Shown here: one piece after another, positions 36,629 through 44,916 of the stretch
Layout of the letters: each line of letters starts with the position of its first letter
Position numbering within the stretch: the first letter of the stretch is position 1
Source: an uncultured Agrobacterium sp.
Lineage (GTDB): Bacteria; Pseudomonadota; Alphaproteobacteria; Rhizobiales; Rhizobiaceae
Direction: 5' to 3'
Assembly: GCA_913777615.1 (NCBI GenBank)
Contig: CAJYTK010000002.1
Coordinates: 1 to 64,000 of the forward strand
Length of the DNA: 64,000 bases
Translations under genes and position numbers: made by a program
Notes under the pieces: model-generated
Databases searched by the model: none
The model's input: the letters and a program-made list of their open reading frames with translations, nothing else
What the model was told of the DNA's origin: nothing

Positions 36629-37591
36629 TCAACCGCGAAAGTCGTTGAAAGCACGCACCATTTCCTCGCGGCTGGCCGATGATGCAAGCAGGCTGGCGAG
36701 CAGAATTCGCGCCTGACCGGGCCTTAAGGTAGTCGAATGAAGCGCCCCAACATTGCCCATGTCATGACCTCCACCGCCACCACCGTAACCTGCCAAAAGT
36801 TGTCCGACGGGCACGCGGCTGGACACCACGACCGGAACGTTTCTTTCGCTACAGCGTCGCACGGCCTCTACAATGCGGGGATTAGCGTTGCCCGAGCCAA
36901 GCGCGGATAGGACGATGCCTCTCGCGCCTGCATTGAGGCTAGCCTCGATATGGATTGCATCGCAACCGGGATGGATGGCGACGATATCGACGCGGATGGC
37001 ATTGATGGGCACCGAGAGACGGGGACTTTGAGAATGGATCGCGGGCCCCGCAAGATCGAAAGCATCCGCATCGTCTGCCGAGCGCTTGTAAAGCCCCCAC
37101 ACGGGAAGAAGCTTTTTGCCGAAGGAGAGCAGCACACCCTTGTCGATATTGGAGGCGTCGGTAGCAGCAGCAATCGCAGCCCGCAGATTTGCTGGGCCGT
37201 CGGATTGCGGATGGTCGGCGGTAAATTGCGCACCGGTGAAAACAACCGGTTTGCTCAAGCTGTGCTGCAGATGCACCAGCAAAGAGGTTTCTTCCATGGC
37301 ATCCGTGCCATGCAGCACCACGACGCCACTAACCGACGGGTCGGCAAGCTCTTTTGCCACAGCATCGCTGATGGCCTGCATATCGGAAATCGTAAGGCTG
37401 GACGAATCCTTCGCCATCAACTCAACGGGTTTTACAGCGACCGTATGGCCCGCAAGACCAGAGAGGAGATTTTCACCCGAGAGCGATGGCTTTGCAGCAC
37501 CAGTCTCATCACGCTCGCTTGCGATGGTTCCGCCGGTGGCAATGACCGCCACCAGCCCATTACTATTATCGGCCGAAACGCCCACGCTCAC
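36629..37591 (-). CDS. ansA: L-asparaginase
   Basis: Hydrolyses asparagine to aspartate and ammonia. The 320-residue protein has both catalytic signatures: [14 protein letters not shown] (about 15-28) and [18 protein letters not shown] (about 92-109). No signal peptide is present, so it is cytoplasmic. The start is a GTG at 37591 that overlaps the ansP stop (GTGA), so it is translated together with the permease. In Rhizobium etli the ans genes (regulator, permease, asparaginase, aspartase) form one operon; here aspartase is divergent. Confidence 0.92.
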   Translation of the reverse strand: MSVGVSADNSNGLVAVIATGGTIASERDETGAAKPSLSGENLLSGLAGHTVAVKPVELMAKDSSSLTISDMQAISDAVAKELADPSVSGVVVLHGTDAMEETSLLVHLQHSLSKPVVFTGAQFTADHPQSDGPANLRAAIAAATDASNIDKGVLLSFGKKLLPVWGLYKRSADDADAFDLAGPAIHSQSPRLSVPINAIRVDIVAIHPGCDAIHIEASLNAGARGIVLSALGSGNANPRIVEAVRRCSERNVPVVVSSRVPVGQLLAGYGGGGGGHDMGNVGALHSTTLRPGQARILLASLLASSASREEMVRAFNDFRG

Positions 37592-39057
37592 CGCTGGCTC
37601 CGTGAGCCAGCATCACGCAACTGCTGTGCCTTCGACAATTCCTGAATACGGCCACGCATCAAATACCATCCCCCCACCAAGGTCGGTGCGATGACGATAA
37701 GAGAGCCGACGGTATATGTGCCCGCGGGGTAATCGAATGCCATCAGCACCAGAACGCCAAACAGGAAGACAAGCGTCAACATGCCCGTGTAAGGCGCGCC
37801 AAACATGCTGAAATCCGGACGCTGCATCTTCCCCTGCCGGGACAGATGCCACAGCTTGAGTTGGCATAACACGATGACACCCCAGGCGCAAATGATGCCA
37901 AGGGCTGCAAGATTGAGCGCGATTTCAAATGCTTCCGAAGGAACGATGGCGTTGAGAATGACGCCAAGCACGGTGACGACCGCTGTGACTGCGATCCCGC
38001 CATAGGGCACGCCTGCTTTGTTCATCTTTGCAAGTGCTGCCGGTGCTGAACCGGAAACTGCCATAGAATGCAGGATCCGGCCCGTCGAATACAAGCCGGC
38101 ATTCAGCGACGACAGAACCGCTGTCAGAACCACCAGATTCATCACGATATCCGCACCTTCTACTCCGATTGAACCGAAGAAGGTTACGAAGGGGCTCTCG
38201 CCTGCCTTATAGGCCGTGTAGGGCAACAGAAGCGTGAGGAGCAGAACGGAACCAACATAAAAAACCAGCAGGCGGAAAACCACAGTGCGGATTGCCTTTG
38301 GCATCACCTTGCGCGGATCTTCCGTCTCACCAGCCGTCGTGCCGATGAGTTCGATCGAGGCATAGGCGAAAAGCACGCCCTGGATGATGACGAAGGCTGG
38401 CAGAATACCATTGGGGAAGAACCCGCCATTGTCGGTAATGAGACTGAAGCCCGTGACATGTCCCTCGATCGGCGTACCGAAGATAACGAAGTACACGCCG
38501 ACGATGAGGAAGGTGAAAAGCGCCAGGACCTTAATGAGGCTGAACCAGAATTCGAGTTCGCCGAACACTTTGACCGATAGCATATTCATGCCGAGCACGA
38601 TGATGAGCGCGCCGAGCGCAAAGACCCATTGGTCAATGCCCTGCATCCAAGGCACATATTGCTTGAAGAAATTCATGTAGAGGGCGACGGCGGTCACATC
38701 GGCAACCGAAGTCATCGCCCAGTTCATCCAGTACATCCAGCCCACCGCAAAGGCCATCTTCTCGCCGTAGAACTCCCGCGCATAGGAAACGAAGGAGCCA
38801 GATGTGGGGCGGTGCATGATCAATTCGCCGAGTGCTCTGAGGACCAGAAAGGCGAAAAAGCCACAAATCGCATACACGAAAATGAGAGCGGGACCGGCGA
38901 TTGCAAGACGTCCGCCTGCTCCAAGAAACAGGCCCGTGCCGATTGCGCCACCAATGGCGATCATCTGAATCTGACGTGGCTTGAGTGCTTTGTGATAGCC
39001 GAAATCCTCCTGGATCTCGACCTTGCGCTCATGGTTTGCTTGAGTGACCTTATCCAC
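37588..39057 (-). CDS. ansP: Amino-acid permease, probable L-asparagine permease
   Basis: APC-superfamily importer with about twelve membrane segments. Conserved blocks: [20 protein letters not shown] and [28 protein letters not shown] chose the GTG at 39057 ([12 protein letters not shown]...) because GGGAGGAG lies 8 nt upstream, giving 489 residues, close to the roughly 500 of AnsP proteins; an ATG at 39090 is the alternative. It overlaps ansA by 4 nt and faces away from aspartase across 264 nt. The substrate is assigned from the ansA/ansB context. Confidence 0.88.
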   Translation of the reverse strand: MDKVTQANHERKVEIQEDFGYHKALKPRQIQMIAIGGAIGTGLFLGAGGRLAIAGPALIFVYAICGFFAFLVLRALGELIMHRPTSGSFVSYAREFYGEKMAFAVGWMYWMNWAMTSVADVTAVALYMNFFKQYVPWMQGIDQWVFALGALIIVLGMNMLSVKVFGELEFWFSLIKVLALFTFLIVGVYFVIFGTPIEGHVTGFSLITDNGGFFPNGILPAFVIIQGVLFAYASIELIGTTAGETEDPRKVMPKAIRTVVFRLLVFYVGSVLLLTLLLPYTAYKAGESPFVTFFGSIGVEGADIVMNLVVLTAVLSSLNAGLYSTGRILHSMAVSGSAPAALAKMNKAGVPYGGIAVTAVVTVLGVILNAIVPSEAFEIALNLAALGIICAWGVIVLCQLKLWHLSRQGKMQRPDFSMFGAPYTGMLTLVFLFGVLVLMAFDYPAGTYTVGSLIVIAPTLVGGWYLMRGRIQELSKAQQLRDAGSRSQR

Positions 39058-39273
39058 TGGTGTCGCTCCTCCCTCAGAGCTGTCGTCCATAGATTTTGAT
39101 GAAATACCCGTTCTGCCGCTGCGCGCCAACGCCTCTGTGAGATCGAACCTCGAAAATGACAGCCTTTCTGTAAGGCTGCATGACAGATTCACCTCCCATA
39201 ATTCTCCATTGCAACGCCGTCAACCCTCTCCCCTTGCATTGACCTAGCCTAAGGAGAGCGTTAAACCAAGTAA

Positions 39274-39298
39274 AATCTGTCTAGCAGCTTTACAGATT
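39274..39298. promoter_or_regulatory. Inverted repeat in the ansP-ansB gap, candidate AnsR operator
   Basis: AATCTGT / ACAGATT, perfect 7-bp arms with an 11-bp spacer, 24-48 nt before the aspartase start. The position is suited to a repressor of ansB and perhaps ansPA. The GntR-type regulator encoded next door is the natural candidate. Confidence 0.45.
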
Positions 39299-39321
39299 AT
39301 CGGATCGACATGGAGGATGAT

Positions 39322-40740
39322 ATGATCACGATGCGTCAGGAGCGCGATCTTTTAGGCACGAAAGACATTCCAGCCGACGCCTATTGGGGCGTGCATACAT
39401 CGCGCGCCGCAGAAAACTTTCAGATAAGCGGAACGACGATCAGCCGGTATCCCTACCTCATTCGCGGCCTGACTTTCGTGAAGGAGGCGGCGGCGCTGGC
39501 AAACCATGAACTGGGCCTTCTGGATAGCGAGCGGCTGGATGCAATTATGAAAGCATGCCGTGAAATCCGCGACGGCGCACTTCATGATCAGTTCATTGTC
39601 GATGTCATCCAGGGCGGAGCCGGAACCTCCACCAACATGAACGCTAACGAAGTGATCGCCAACCGCGCTCTCGAAATTCTGGGCTCGGAAAAAGGCGATT
39701 ACAATCGTCTCCATCCAAACGACCACGTCAATCTCAGCCAGTCTACCAATGACGCCTATCCGACGGCCATCAATATTGCCTTGATCGAGTCGATCGACGA
39801 GCTGGCAGCCTCCATGCTCGTTCTCCAGCAAGCCTTCGATGCGAAGGCCCGCGAGTTCGAAGGCGTTCTGAAGGTCGGGCGAACACAGTTGCAGGACGCG
39901 GTCCCGATGACGCTCGGCCAGGAGTTCCGGACCTTCGCTGTGATGCTCGGCGAGGATCGCGCACGCTTGATTGAATCCGCGGCACTGCTTCATGAAATCA
40001 ACCTCGGCGCCACGGCAATCGGCACTGGCCTCAACGCACCGGCAGGTTACGCCACGATTGCATGCAAACATCTGGTGCGTCTGACTGGACGGCCGCTTGT
40101 GACTGCGAGCGATCTGATCGAAGCCACGCAAGATCCAGGCGCCTTCGTCCATCTATCCGGCGTCTTGAAGCGGGTGGCCGTCAAGCTCTCCAAGACCTGC
40201 AACGATCTGCGGCTCCTTTCCTCCGGGCCTCGTGCGGGTATCGGCGAAATCAACCTACCCCCGGTTCAGGCCGGATCAAGCATCATGCCCGGCAAGGTCA
40301 ACCCTGTCATCCCGGAGGTCGTCAACCAGGTCGCTTTCGTGGTGATCGGCAACGACATAACGGTCACAATGGCAGCCGAAGGAGGTCAGCTTCAATTGAA
40401 CGCCTTCGAACCGGTGATCGTGCGAGCACTTTGCGAAAGCATTGCGCAACTCGGCGCCGCCTGCCGGACGCTGGCCGAACGCTGCGTTGTCGGCATCACC
40501 GCCAATGTCGAGATCATGGCGCGCCGATTGGAGGAATCGATCGGCATTGCCACGGCGCTGAACCCGTTGATCGGCTATTACGCCGCAACCGAGGTGGCAC
40601 GCGAAGCGCTCGCAAGCGGGCGAACCGTGCCGCAGGTGGTGCTGGAAAAGGGTTACATGAGCGCCGAGCAGTTGATCGAGGCGTTGCGACCTGAGCTACT
40701 TGCCAATATCGCAGCACCGATCGTGCAGCCCGCCGCCTAA
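39322..40740 (+). CDS. ansB: Aspartate ammonia-lyase (aspartase)
   Basis: Splits aspartate into fumarate and ammonia. The 472-residue protein shows RQERDLLGTKDIPADAYWG, QGGAGTSTNMNANEVIANRA, HPNDHVNLSQSTNDAYPTA, GRTQLQDAVPMTLGQE, and the fumarase/aspartase signature GSSIMPGKVNP. I chose ATG 39322 over 39310 because GGAGGAT sits 5-6 nt before it. Together with AnsA it turns asparagine into fumarate plus two ammonia. It is divergent from ansP-ansA and convergent with the GntR gene. Confidence 0.93.
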   Translation: MITMRQERDLLGTKDIPADAYWGVHTSRAAENFQISGTTISRYPYLIRGLTFVKEAAALANHELGLLDSERLDAIMKACREIRDGALHDQFIVDVIQGGAGTSTNMNANEVIANRALEILGSEKGDYNRLHPNDHVNLSQSTNDAYPTAINIALIESIDELAASMLVLQQAFDAKAREFEGVLKVGRTQLQDAVPMTLGQEFRTFAVMLGEDRARLIESAALLHEINLGATAIGTGLNAPAGYATIACKHLVRLTGRPLVTASDLIEATQDPGAFVHLSGVLKRVAVKLSKTCNDLRLLSSGPRAGIGEINLPPVQAGSSIMPGKVNPVIPEVVNQVAFVVIGNDITVTMAAEGGQLQLNAFEPVIVRALCESIAQLGAACRTLAERCVVGITANVEIMARRLEESIGIATALNPLIGYYAATEVAREALASGRTVPQVVLEKGYMSAEQLIEALRPELLANIAAPIVQPAA

Positions 40741-40882
40741 CGAATGTCCGAGCCACAGCGAAACGCGATAAATCGGAGAGCCAAGTTGCAAAAGCTAATC
40801 TGAAAAATCGCGACCTTCCATCAGCCAGGCAAAACAGGCTGGAGGACGAGGACAGTCCTACAGCACGATTCCAACACCAGTC

Positions 40883-41590
40883 CTACCTGCCATCCTCGCC
40901 CATGATCGAGGTCACGGCCTGCTTCACTTTGCTAAGATGTGTTTCCATCGCCTGACGCGCGCCGTCTTCCGAGCCCGCCTCGATCGCTTCGGCAATCTTG
41001 CGATGCTCGATATTCGATGCGACGCGGCGATGTGCCATGAGGTTGAGAAGTCCCGATTGCTGGCTGACCGAATCGCGCGCATCCGCAATGACCTTTGCAA
41101 ACAGGGAATTACCGGATGCCTCTGCAATGGCGCTGTGGAACTCGCAGTCAAGAAGCACCCATTTGGGCAGATCTTCCTGCTGATCCATTTCCGAGCAGAG
41201 CTTCATCATTCGCGCGACCTCATCGTCCGTTCGACGAAGTGCAGCCCAGCCTGCAGCAGGAACCTCGATAAAAGGACGGGCCTCCATCAGATCCCGCGCC
41301 GAATAGCCGCCGTAACGCAACTCGTGCCGGGGTGAATCGGTCAAAACAAATGTTCCGCTTCCGGTACGCGTCTGCGTCATGCCAAGTGTCTGCAGCGAAC
41401 GAAGCGCTTCGCGCACGATAGGGCGGCTGACGCCATAGCGCCCCGCAAGATGCGTTTCCGACGGCAGGCGCGTGCCGACCGTCAGCCGGCCCGACACGAT
41501 GGCCGACCGCAAATCCTCGAACACCGATTCAGCCGCATTCTTGCGATTGACCGGGTTCGCCTCGTAAATCCATTCAGCCCCTGCACTCAT
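40883..41590 (-). CDS. ansR: GntR/FadR-family regulator, probable AnsR
   Basis: A 235-residue regulator. N-terminal winged helix-turn-helix (about 15-80; VFEDLRSAIVSGRLTVGTRLPSETHLAGRYGVSRPIVREALRSL) and a C-terminal all-helical FCD domain (about 95-225; the metal/ligand residues D..FH and later H are present in LDCEFHSAIAEAS and NIEHRKI). Placed beside the asparaginase/aspartase genes it matches the role of AnsR in R. etli, a repressor relieved by asparagine. The name is by context. ATG 41590 follows GGAAAGG. Confidence 0.78.
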   Translation of the reverse strand: MSAGAEWIYEANPVNRKNAAESVFEDLRSAIVSGRLTVGTRLPSETHLAGRYGVSRPIVREALRSLQTLGMTQTRTGSGTFVLTDSPRHELRYGGYSARDLMEARPFIEVPAAGWAALRRTDDEVARMMKLCSEMDQQEDLPKWVLLDCEFHSAIAEASGNSLFAKVIADARDSVSQQSGLLNLMAHRRVASNIEHRKIAEAIEAGSEDGARQAMETHLSKVKQAVTSIMGEDGR

Positions 41591-41742
41591 GAGAGTAACC
41601 TTTCCAAACATCAGATATTTGTCAAGAACCGCGGCTGGGCCGGAATGACCAAGGCCAAATAAACCTGTGCTCAACGGCATTTGCCCAAAATTTAGTCGTG
41701 ATGAAAAAGATTTCCAATTTTGTTTCGCTGCGTCATTGATGC

Positions 41743-42168
41743 CGCATGATACTTCGAGACCTGACCAGTCTTGTGATCGATGAAAACGCCATCCGCGCCT
41801 CGATTACCGAGGAGGGACTGCGCGAAGCAGGCCATATGCGCGTCACCGTCATTCACGAGGTCAACGGCGTTGCCCGTACCATCGAGACGCTACAGCCGGA
41901 CGTCATCGTCATCGATCTTGAAAATCCCAACAGCGGTATGATGGAGCATCTGTTCCAACTGACGCGCACCGTCAGCCGGTCGATTGCCATGTTCGTTGAC
42001 CGATCGGATACGGCATCCATCGAGCCTGTCGTAGAAGCTGGCATCTCCGTCTATATCGTCTATGGGCTGAAGAAAGAGCGCGTCAAGCGTGCCGAGATGG
42101 AGTATGGCAGCCGAAGCCTGACTACCGGCAAGGCTGCAACCACGCATGAAAAGATGGTCGCGCTCTAA
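41743..42168 (+). pseudogene. NasT-like response regulator without its ANTAR domain
   Basis: About 140 residues. Residues 1-112 look like the receiver of NasT (nitrate antiterminator): LVIDENAIRASITEEGLREAG, PDVIVIDLENPN (phospho-acceptor Asp), SIAMFVDRSDTASIEPVVEAGI, GLKKERVK. In NasT the sequence then runs into a coiled helix and the RNA-binding ANTAR domain; here it is replaced by about 28 unrelated residues and a stop. No nitrate or nitrite genes follow. So either a decayed nasT or a receiver-only protein. The ATG at 41746 is the clear start; the call as pseudogene is an inference. Confidence 0.6.
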
Positions 42169-42202
42169 GCTGTCGGCAGAGAAGAATGTCAGAAGTGTAT
42201 CT

Positions 42203-42325
42203 GAAAAAGAAAAAGCCTGCCGCGGGAGGAGGTGCGGCAGGCTTTGAACTTGATTGGCAATTGGGAGGAGGAGTATCGCCAATCCACATCGAAAGACGCT
42301 GGGAGGAGGAGTGCGTCGTTTCGAT
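42203..42325 (-). ncRNA. Small RNA of the alpha-r14 type (three hairpins with CCTCCTCCC loops)
   Basis: Read on the minus strand, three hairpins in a row each expose CCTCCTCCC: GACGC / GCGTC (42293-42316), GATTGGC / GCCAATC (about 42252-42284), and a 12-bp GC-rich stem AAAGCCTGCCGC / GCGGCAGGCTTT (42212-42245) followed by TTTTTCTTTTT, a strong terminator. A -10 like box (TATATATT) lies at about 42330-42338. The loop motif is complementary to the ribosome-binding site (GGGAGGAGG). This layout is that of the alphaproteobacterial alpha-r14 ('cuckoo') anti-Shine-Dalgarno RNAs. Ends are estimates. Confidence 0.85.
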
Positions 42326-42463
42326 GATCAATATATACTCTCGTCCTCTCGGACTGAAAAGCGCGACGCTCGCAGGGCAGCAATGCAAGCATTGCATAAC
42401 TGATGTTGCTGTGACGTTTTTTTGATCACTACCGCCTCGCGCCCTGACCTCTTGACGAATAGG

Positions 42464-43213
42464 TCACGTGTCGCGGTGAACCTGGAACCCTGCGAAAGAC
42501 TGGTTTACCGGCATCAACTCGATGCTGTTGATGTTGATATGCTTCGGCTGTGACACCACCCAATGAATGGTGTTGGCGATATCTTCCGGCAGGATCGGAT
42601 TGACGCCCTTATACAGCGTGTCGGACGCCTGCTGATTACCACCGGTGCGCACCAGGGTGAACTCGGTCTCGCACATCCCAGGCTCGATCGACGTAACGCG
42701 CACCCCCTTGCCATGCAAGTCCGAGCGAAGGCCAAGCGAAAACTGGCGCAGGAACGCTTTGGTGCCAGCGTAAACATTCCCCCCGGCATATGGCCAGCTT
42801 GCGGCGACCGATGAGAGGTTTACGACGATGCCGCGACGCTCGATCAACGTCGGCAACAGGTGGTGGGTGATGTTCAACAGCCCGGTGATATTGGTGTTGA
42901 CCATCGTGTGCCAGTCCTGAAGCGGCACTTGCGGCGCAGCGGCCGTCCCGAGAGCGAGGCCGGCATTGTTGATCAGCACATCGATTGCGGCAAACTCTTG
43001 CGGTAGATCGGCGAAAGCCGAGCGCATCGCTTCCTCATCGGTGATGTCGAATGCCAGGCCATGGAAGGACGATCCGAGTTCGTCTTTCAGAGCTTGAAGG
43101 CGCTCGGCGCGACGGCCTGTACCGATCACCTTCCAACCCTCGTTCGCGAAAAGACGCGCGGTGGAAAGGCCGAAGCCGGAGGTCGCGCCGGTGATGAGGA
43201 TAGTGGCTGTCAT
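42464..43213 (-). CDS. SDR-family NADP-dependent oxidoreductase (YdfG-like)
   Basis: A 249-residue cytoplasmic short-chain dehydrogenase. Cofactor motif ILITGATSGFGLSTARLFANEGW (about 5-27), LINNAGLALG, the catalytic Ser in VNLSSVAASWPY and YxxxK in YAGTKAFLRQF. The arginines in GTGRRAERL favour NADP. It resembles YdfG (L-allo-threonine / 3-hydroxy acid dehydrogenase). It follows the deoxyribosyltransferase-like gene by 27 nt and may be co-transcribed. Substrate unknown. Confidence 0.85.
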   Translation of the reverse strand: MTATILITGATSGFGLSTARLFANEGWKVIGTGRRAERLQALKDELGSSFHGLAFDITDEEAMRSAFADLPQEFAAIDVLINNAGLALGTAAAPQVPLQDWHTMVNTNITGLLNITHHLLPTLIERRGIVVNLSSVAASWPYAGGNVYAGTKAFLRQFSLGLRSDLHGKGVRVTSIEPGMCETEFTLVRTGGNQQASDTLYKGVNPILPEDIANTIHWVVSQPKHININSIELMPVNQSFAGFQVHRDT

Positions 43214-43240
43214 ATCTGCTCTCCGCTTGATGCAGTTGTT

Positions 43241-43810
43241 TTAACGAAGCTTCGCCGCAGCAAGCTTCAGGCACTCTTTGAATGCCGTCAAATCGGTGTA
43301 GAGTTCGTCAGGCGTCGCGTCTCCGACGATTACGCCGCCGCCGCGGCGCAGGATCGAGCCATGCAGCATGAGATTGTCGATCATGTCGAAATTCTCCACC
43401 GAAAGCCCGTCTGGCCCTCTGTAACGCCCGTCATCGGCCAGTTCCACCGCGCCAGCATAATGATCGTGGATGCGATTAAAATGGTTCTTCGCCATGTTCG
43501 TATAGGCAAACACTGGCTTACCGAGAGCACACATGAAGCCGAGTTCGAAGCTCGTGCCAACATCGGCGGCGATCCCCCGAAAAGGCGTCAGATTGGCAAT
43601 GATAGCGTCGGCCTCCAGCATCATATGCTCATCGATAGCGTTGATGTTGCAGCCGTGGCCTGTCTTGGTATCTGCCGGTGGAATTTCGAGGTCGCCAGGA
43701 GATAGGGGCGTGAAGCCAGCTTCGCGAGCGAGCTTTGCCTTCGCCTCCAGCATTTCGCGAGCATTGGAGAGAAAGACCTCAGGTCCGGCGAGGTAGATTT
43801 TCTTGGTCAT
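43241..43810 (-). CDS. Nucleoside 2-deoxyribosyltransferase family protein
   Basis: A 189-residue protein of the N-deoxyribosyltransferase/DNPH1-like fold: KIYLAGPEVFLSNA at the N-terminus, DAIIANLTPFRGIAADVGTSFELGFMCALGKPVFAYTN with the catalytic Glu in SFELGF. Members move deoxyribose between bases or hydrolyse damaged nucleotides; the real substrate here is unknown. I chose ATG 43810 because the family motif starts at residue 4. It lies 27 nt before the SDR gene. Confidence 0.85.
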   Translation of the reverse strand: MTKKIYLAGPEVFLSNAREMLEAKAKLAREAGFTPLSPGDLEIPPADTKTGHGCNINAIDEHMMLEADAIIANLTPFRGIAADVGTSFELGFMCALGKPVFAYTNMAKNHFNRIHDHYAGAVELADDGRYRGPDGLSVENFDMIDNLMLHGSILRRGGGVIVGDATPDELYTDLTAFKECLKLAAAKLR

Positions 43811-44061
43811 GGATGAAGAGATTTCGTGATTGGCAGGAGTATGGCAGCAACCTAGACCGCGACCGGCTGATGAGGCAAGAGCTTCAAGGCCGAAAGCGGT
43901 ATCGCCAGCAACCACGATGCGCTATAGAGCGCCGTGCATCCTCTGGACGCGCAAAGTATGCTTTGTATTCTTCAAGTCTACGCCTAGGTTCGAAAATCGG
44001 GTTCGGTTTTTTGGGCCGATGCTGTAGCCGAAACCGTAAAGCGCGTAATTCGGAGTACCAA

Positions 44062-44688
44062 ATGGCTGCCAAGATCCGTTATCACGAAGGCGATATTTCT
44101 GCGAGCGATGCCGCGCGCTATACAGGCGCAATCGCCGTCGATACGGAAACGCTCGGTTTGGTACCGCGCCGCGACAGGCTGTGTGTCGTGCAGCTTTCGC
44201 CAGGTGACGGCACGGCGGACGTGGTGCGGATCGCGGCGGGACAAAAAGAGGCACCAAACCTCGTCGCCATGCTGGAGGATCCAAGCCGCGAGAAGATTTT
44301 CCATTATGGGCGCTTCGATATAGCCGTCCTCTTCTACACGTTCAACGTGACGACGACGCCCGTCTTCTGCACCAAAATAGCCTCAAGGCTTTGCCGCACC
44401 TATACGGACCGGCACGGGTTGAAGGACAATCTGAAAGAGATGCTGGAGATCGACATCTCCAAGGCACAGCAATCGTCAGACTGGGCCGCCGACACACTCT
44501 CCCCGGCGCAGCTCGAATATGCCGCATCCGACGTTCTTCACCTGCATGCACTTCGCGATAAGCTCACCCACCGGCTGATACGCGACGGACGCTACGATCA
44601 CGCCACTGCGTGCTTCGCCTTCCTGCCCACGCGCGCCAAGCTCGACCTTCTCGGTTGGGACGATACCGACATCTTCGCCCATAGCTGA
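44062..44688 (+). CDS. nrnC: NrnC-type 3'-5' exoribonuclease (short RNase D-like)
   Basis: A 208-residue DEDDy exonuclease. The motifs are IAVDTETLGL (Asp, Glu), KIFHYGRFDIAVLF (Asp), and LEYAASDVLHLHALRDKL (Tyr-x3-Asp). It has only the exonuclease domain and no HRDC domains, unlike RNase D of 370 residues. This short form is NrnC of alphaproteobacteria, which degrades di- and other very short RNAs (including pGpG). ATG 44062 follows GGAGTACCAA. It is divergent from the deoxyribosyltransferase gene. Confidence 0.87.
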   Translation: MAAKIRYHEGDISASDAARYTGAIAVDTETLGLVPRRDRLCVVQLSPGDGTADVVRIAAGQKEAPNLVAMLEDPSREKIFHYGRFDIAVLFYTFNVTTTPVFCTKIASRLCRTYTDRHGLKDNLKEMLEIDISKAQQSSDWAADTLSPAQLEYAASDVLHLHALRDKLTHRLIRDGRYDHATACFAFLPTRAKLDLLGWDDTDIFAHS

Positions 44689-44916
44689 AGACGTCGATGA
44701 GTGCCGGGGTCCGCACTTATGGTTAGCGGTCGATTAATATTTTGTCGTCATGATTGGTCGTAGTGATTCCCTTCGCTCGCCTTGATGCGGTCGACTGAGG
44801 AGATCATATCCTGGCGGTGCGGATGAGGAGCAAAGGCTCGCGCGCACCCTTGAGCATCAAAGCTGCGACGCGATGACAGCGGATCAACGCGCTTCGGACA
44901 GAAGAAAGAGCGTGCC

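Noticed and set aside
42186-42425. 79-residue plus-strand frame downstream of the NasT-like gene
   Set aside because: It runs through three hairpins and a terminator that make sense as a minus-strand RNA; GGGAGGAGG here is the complement of the RNA loops, not a ribosome site.
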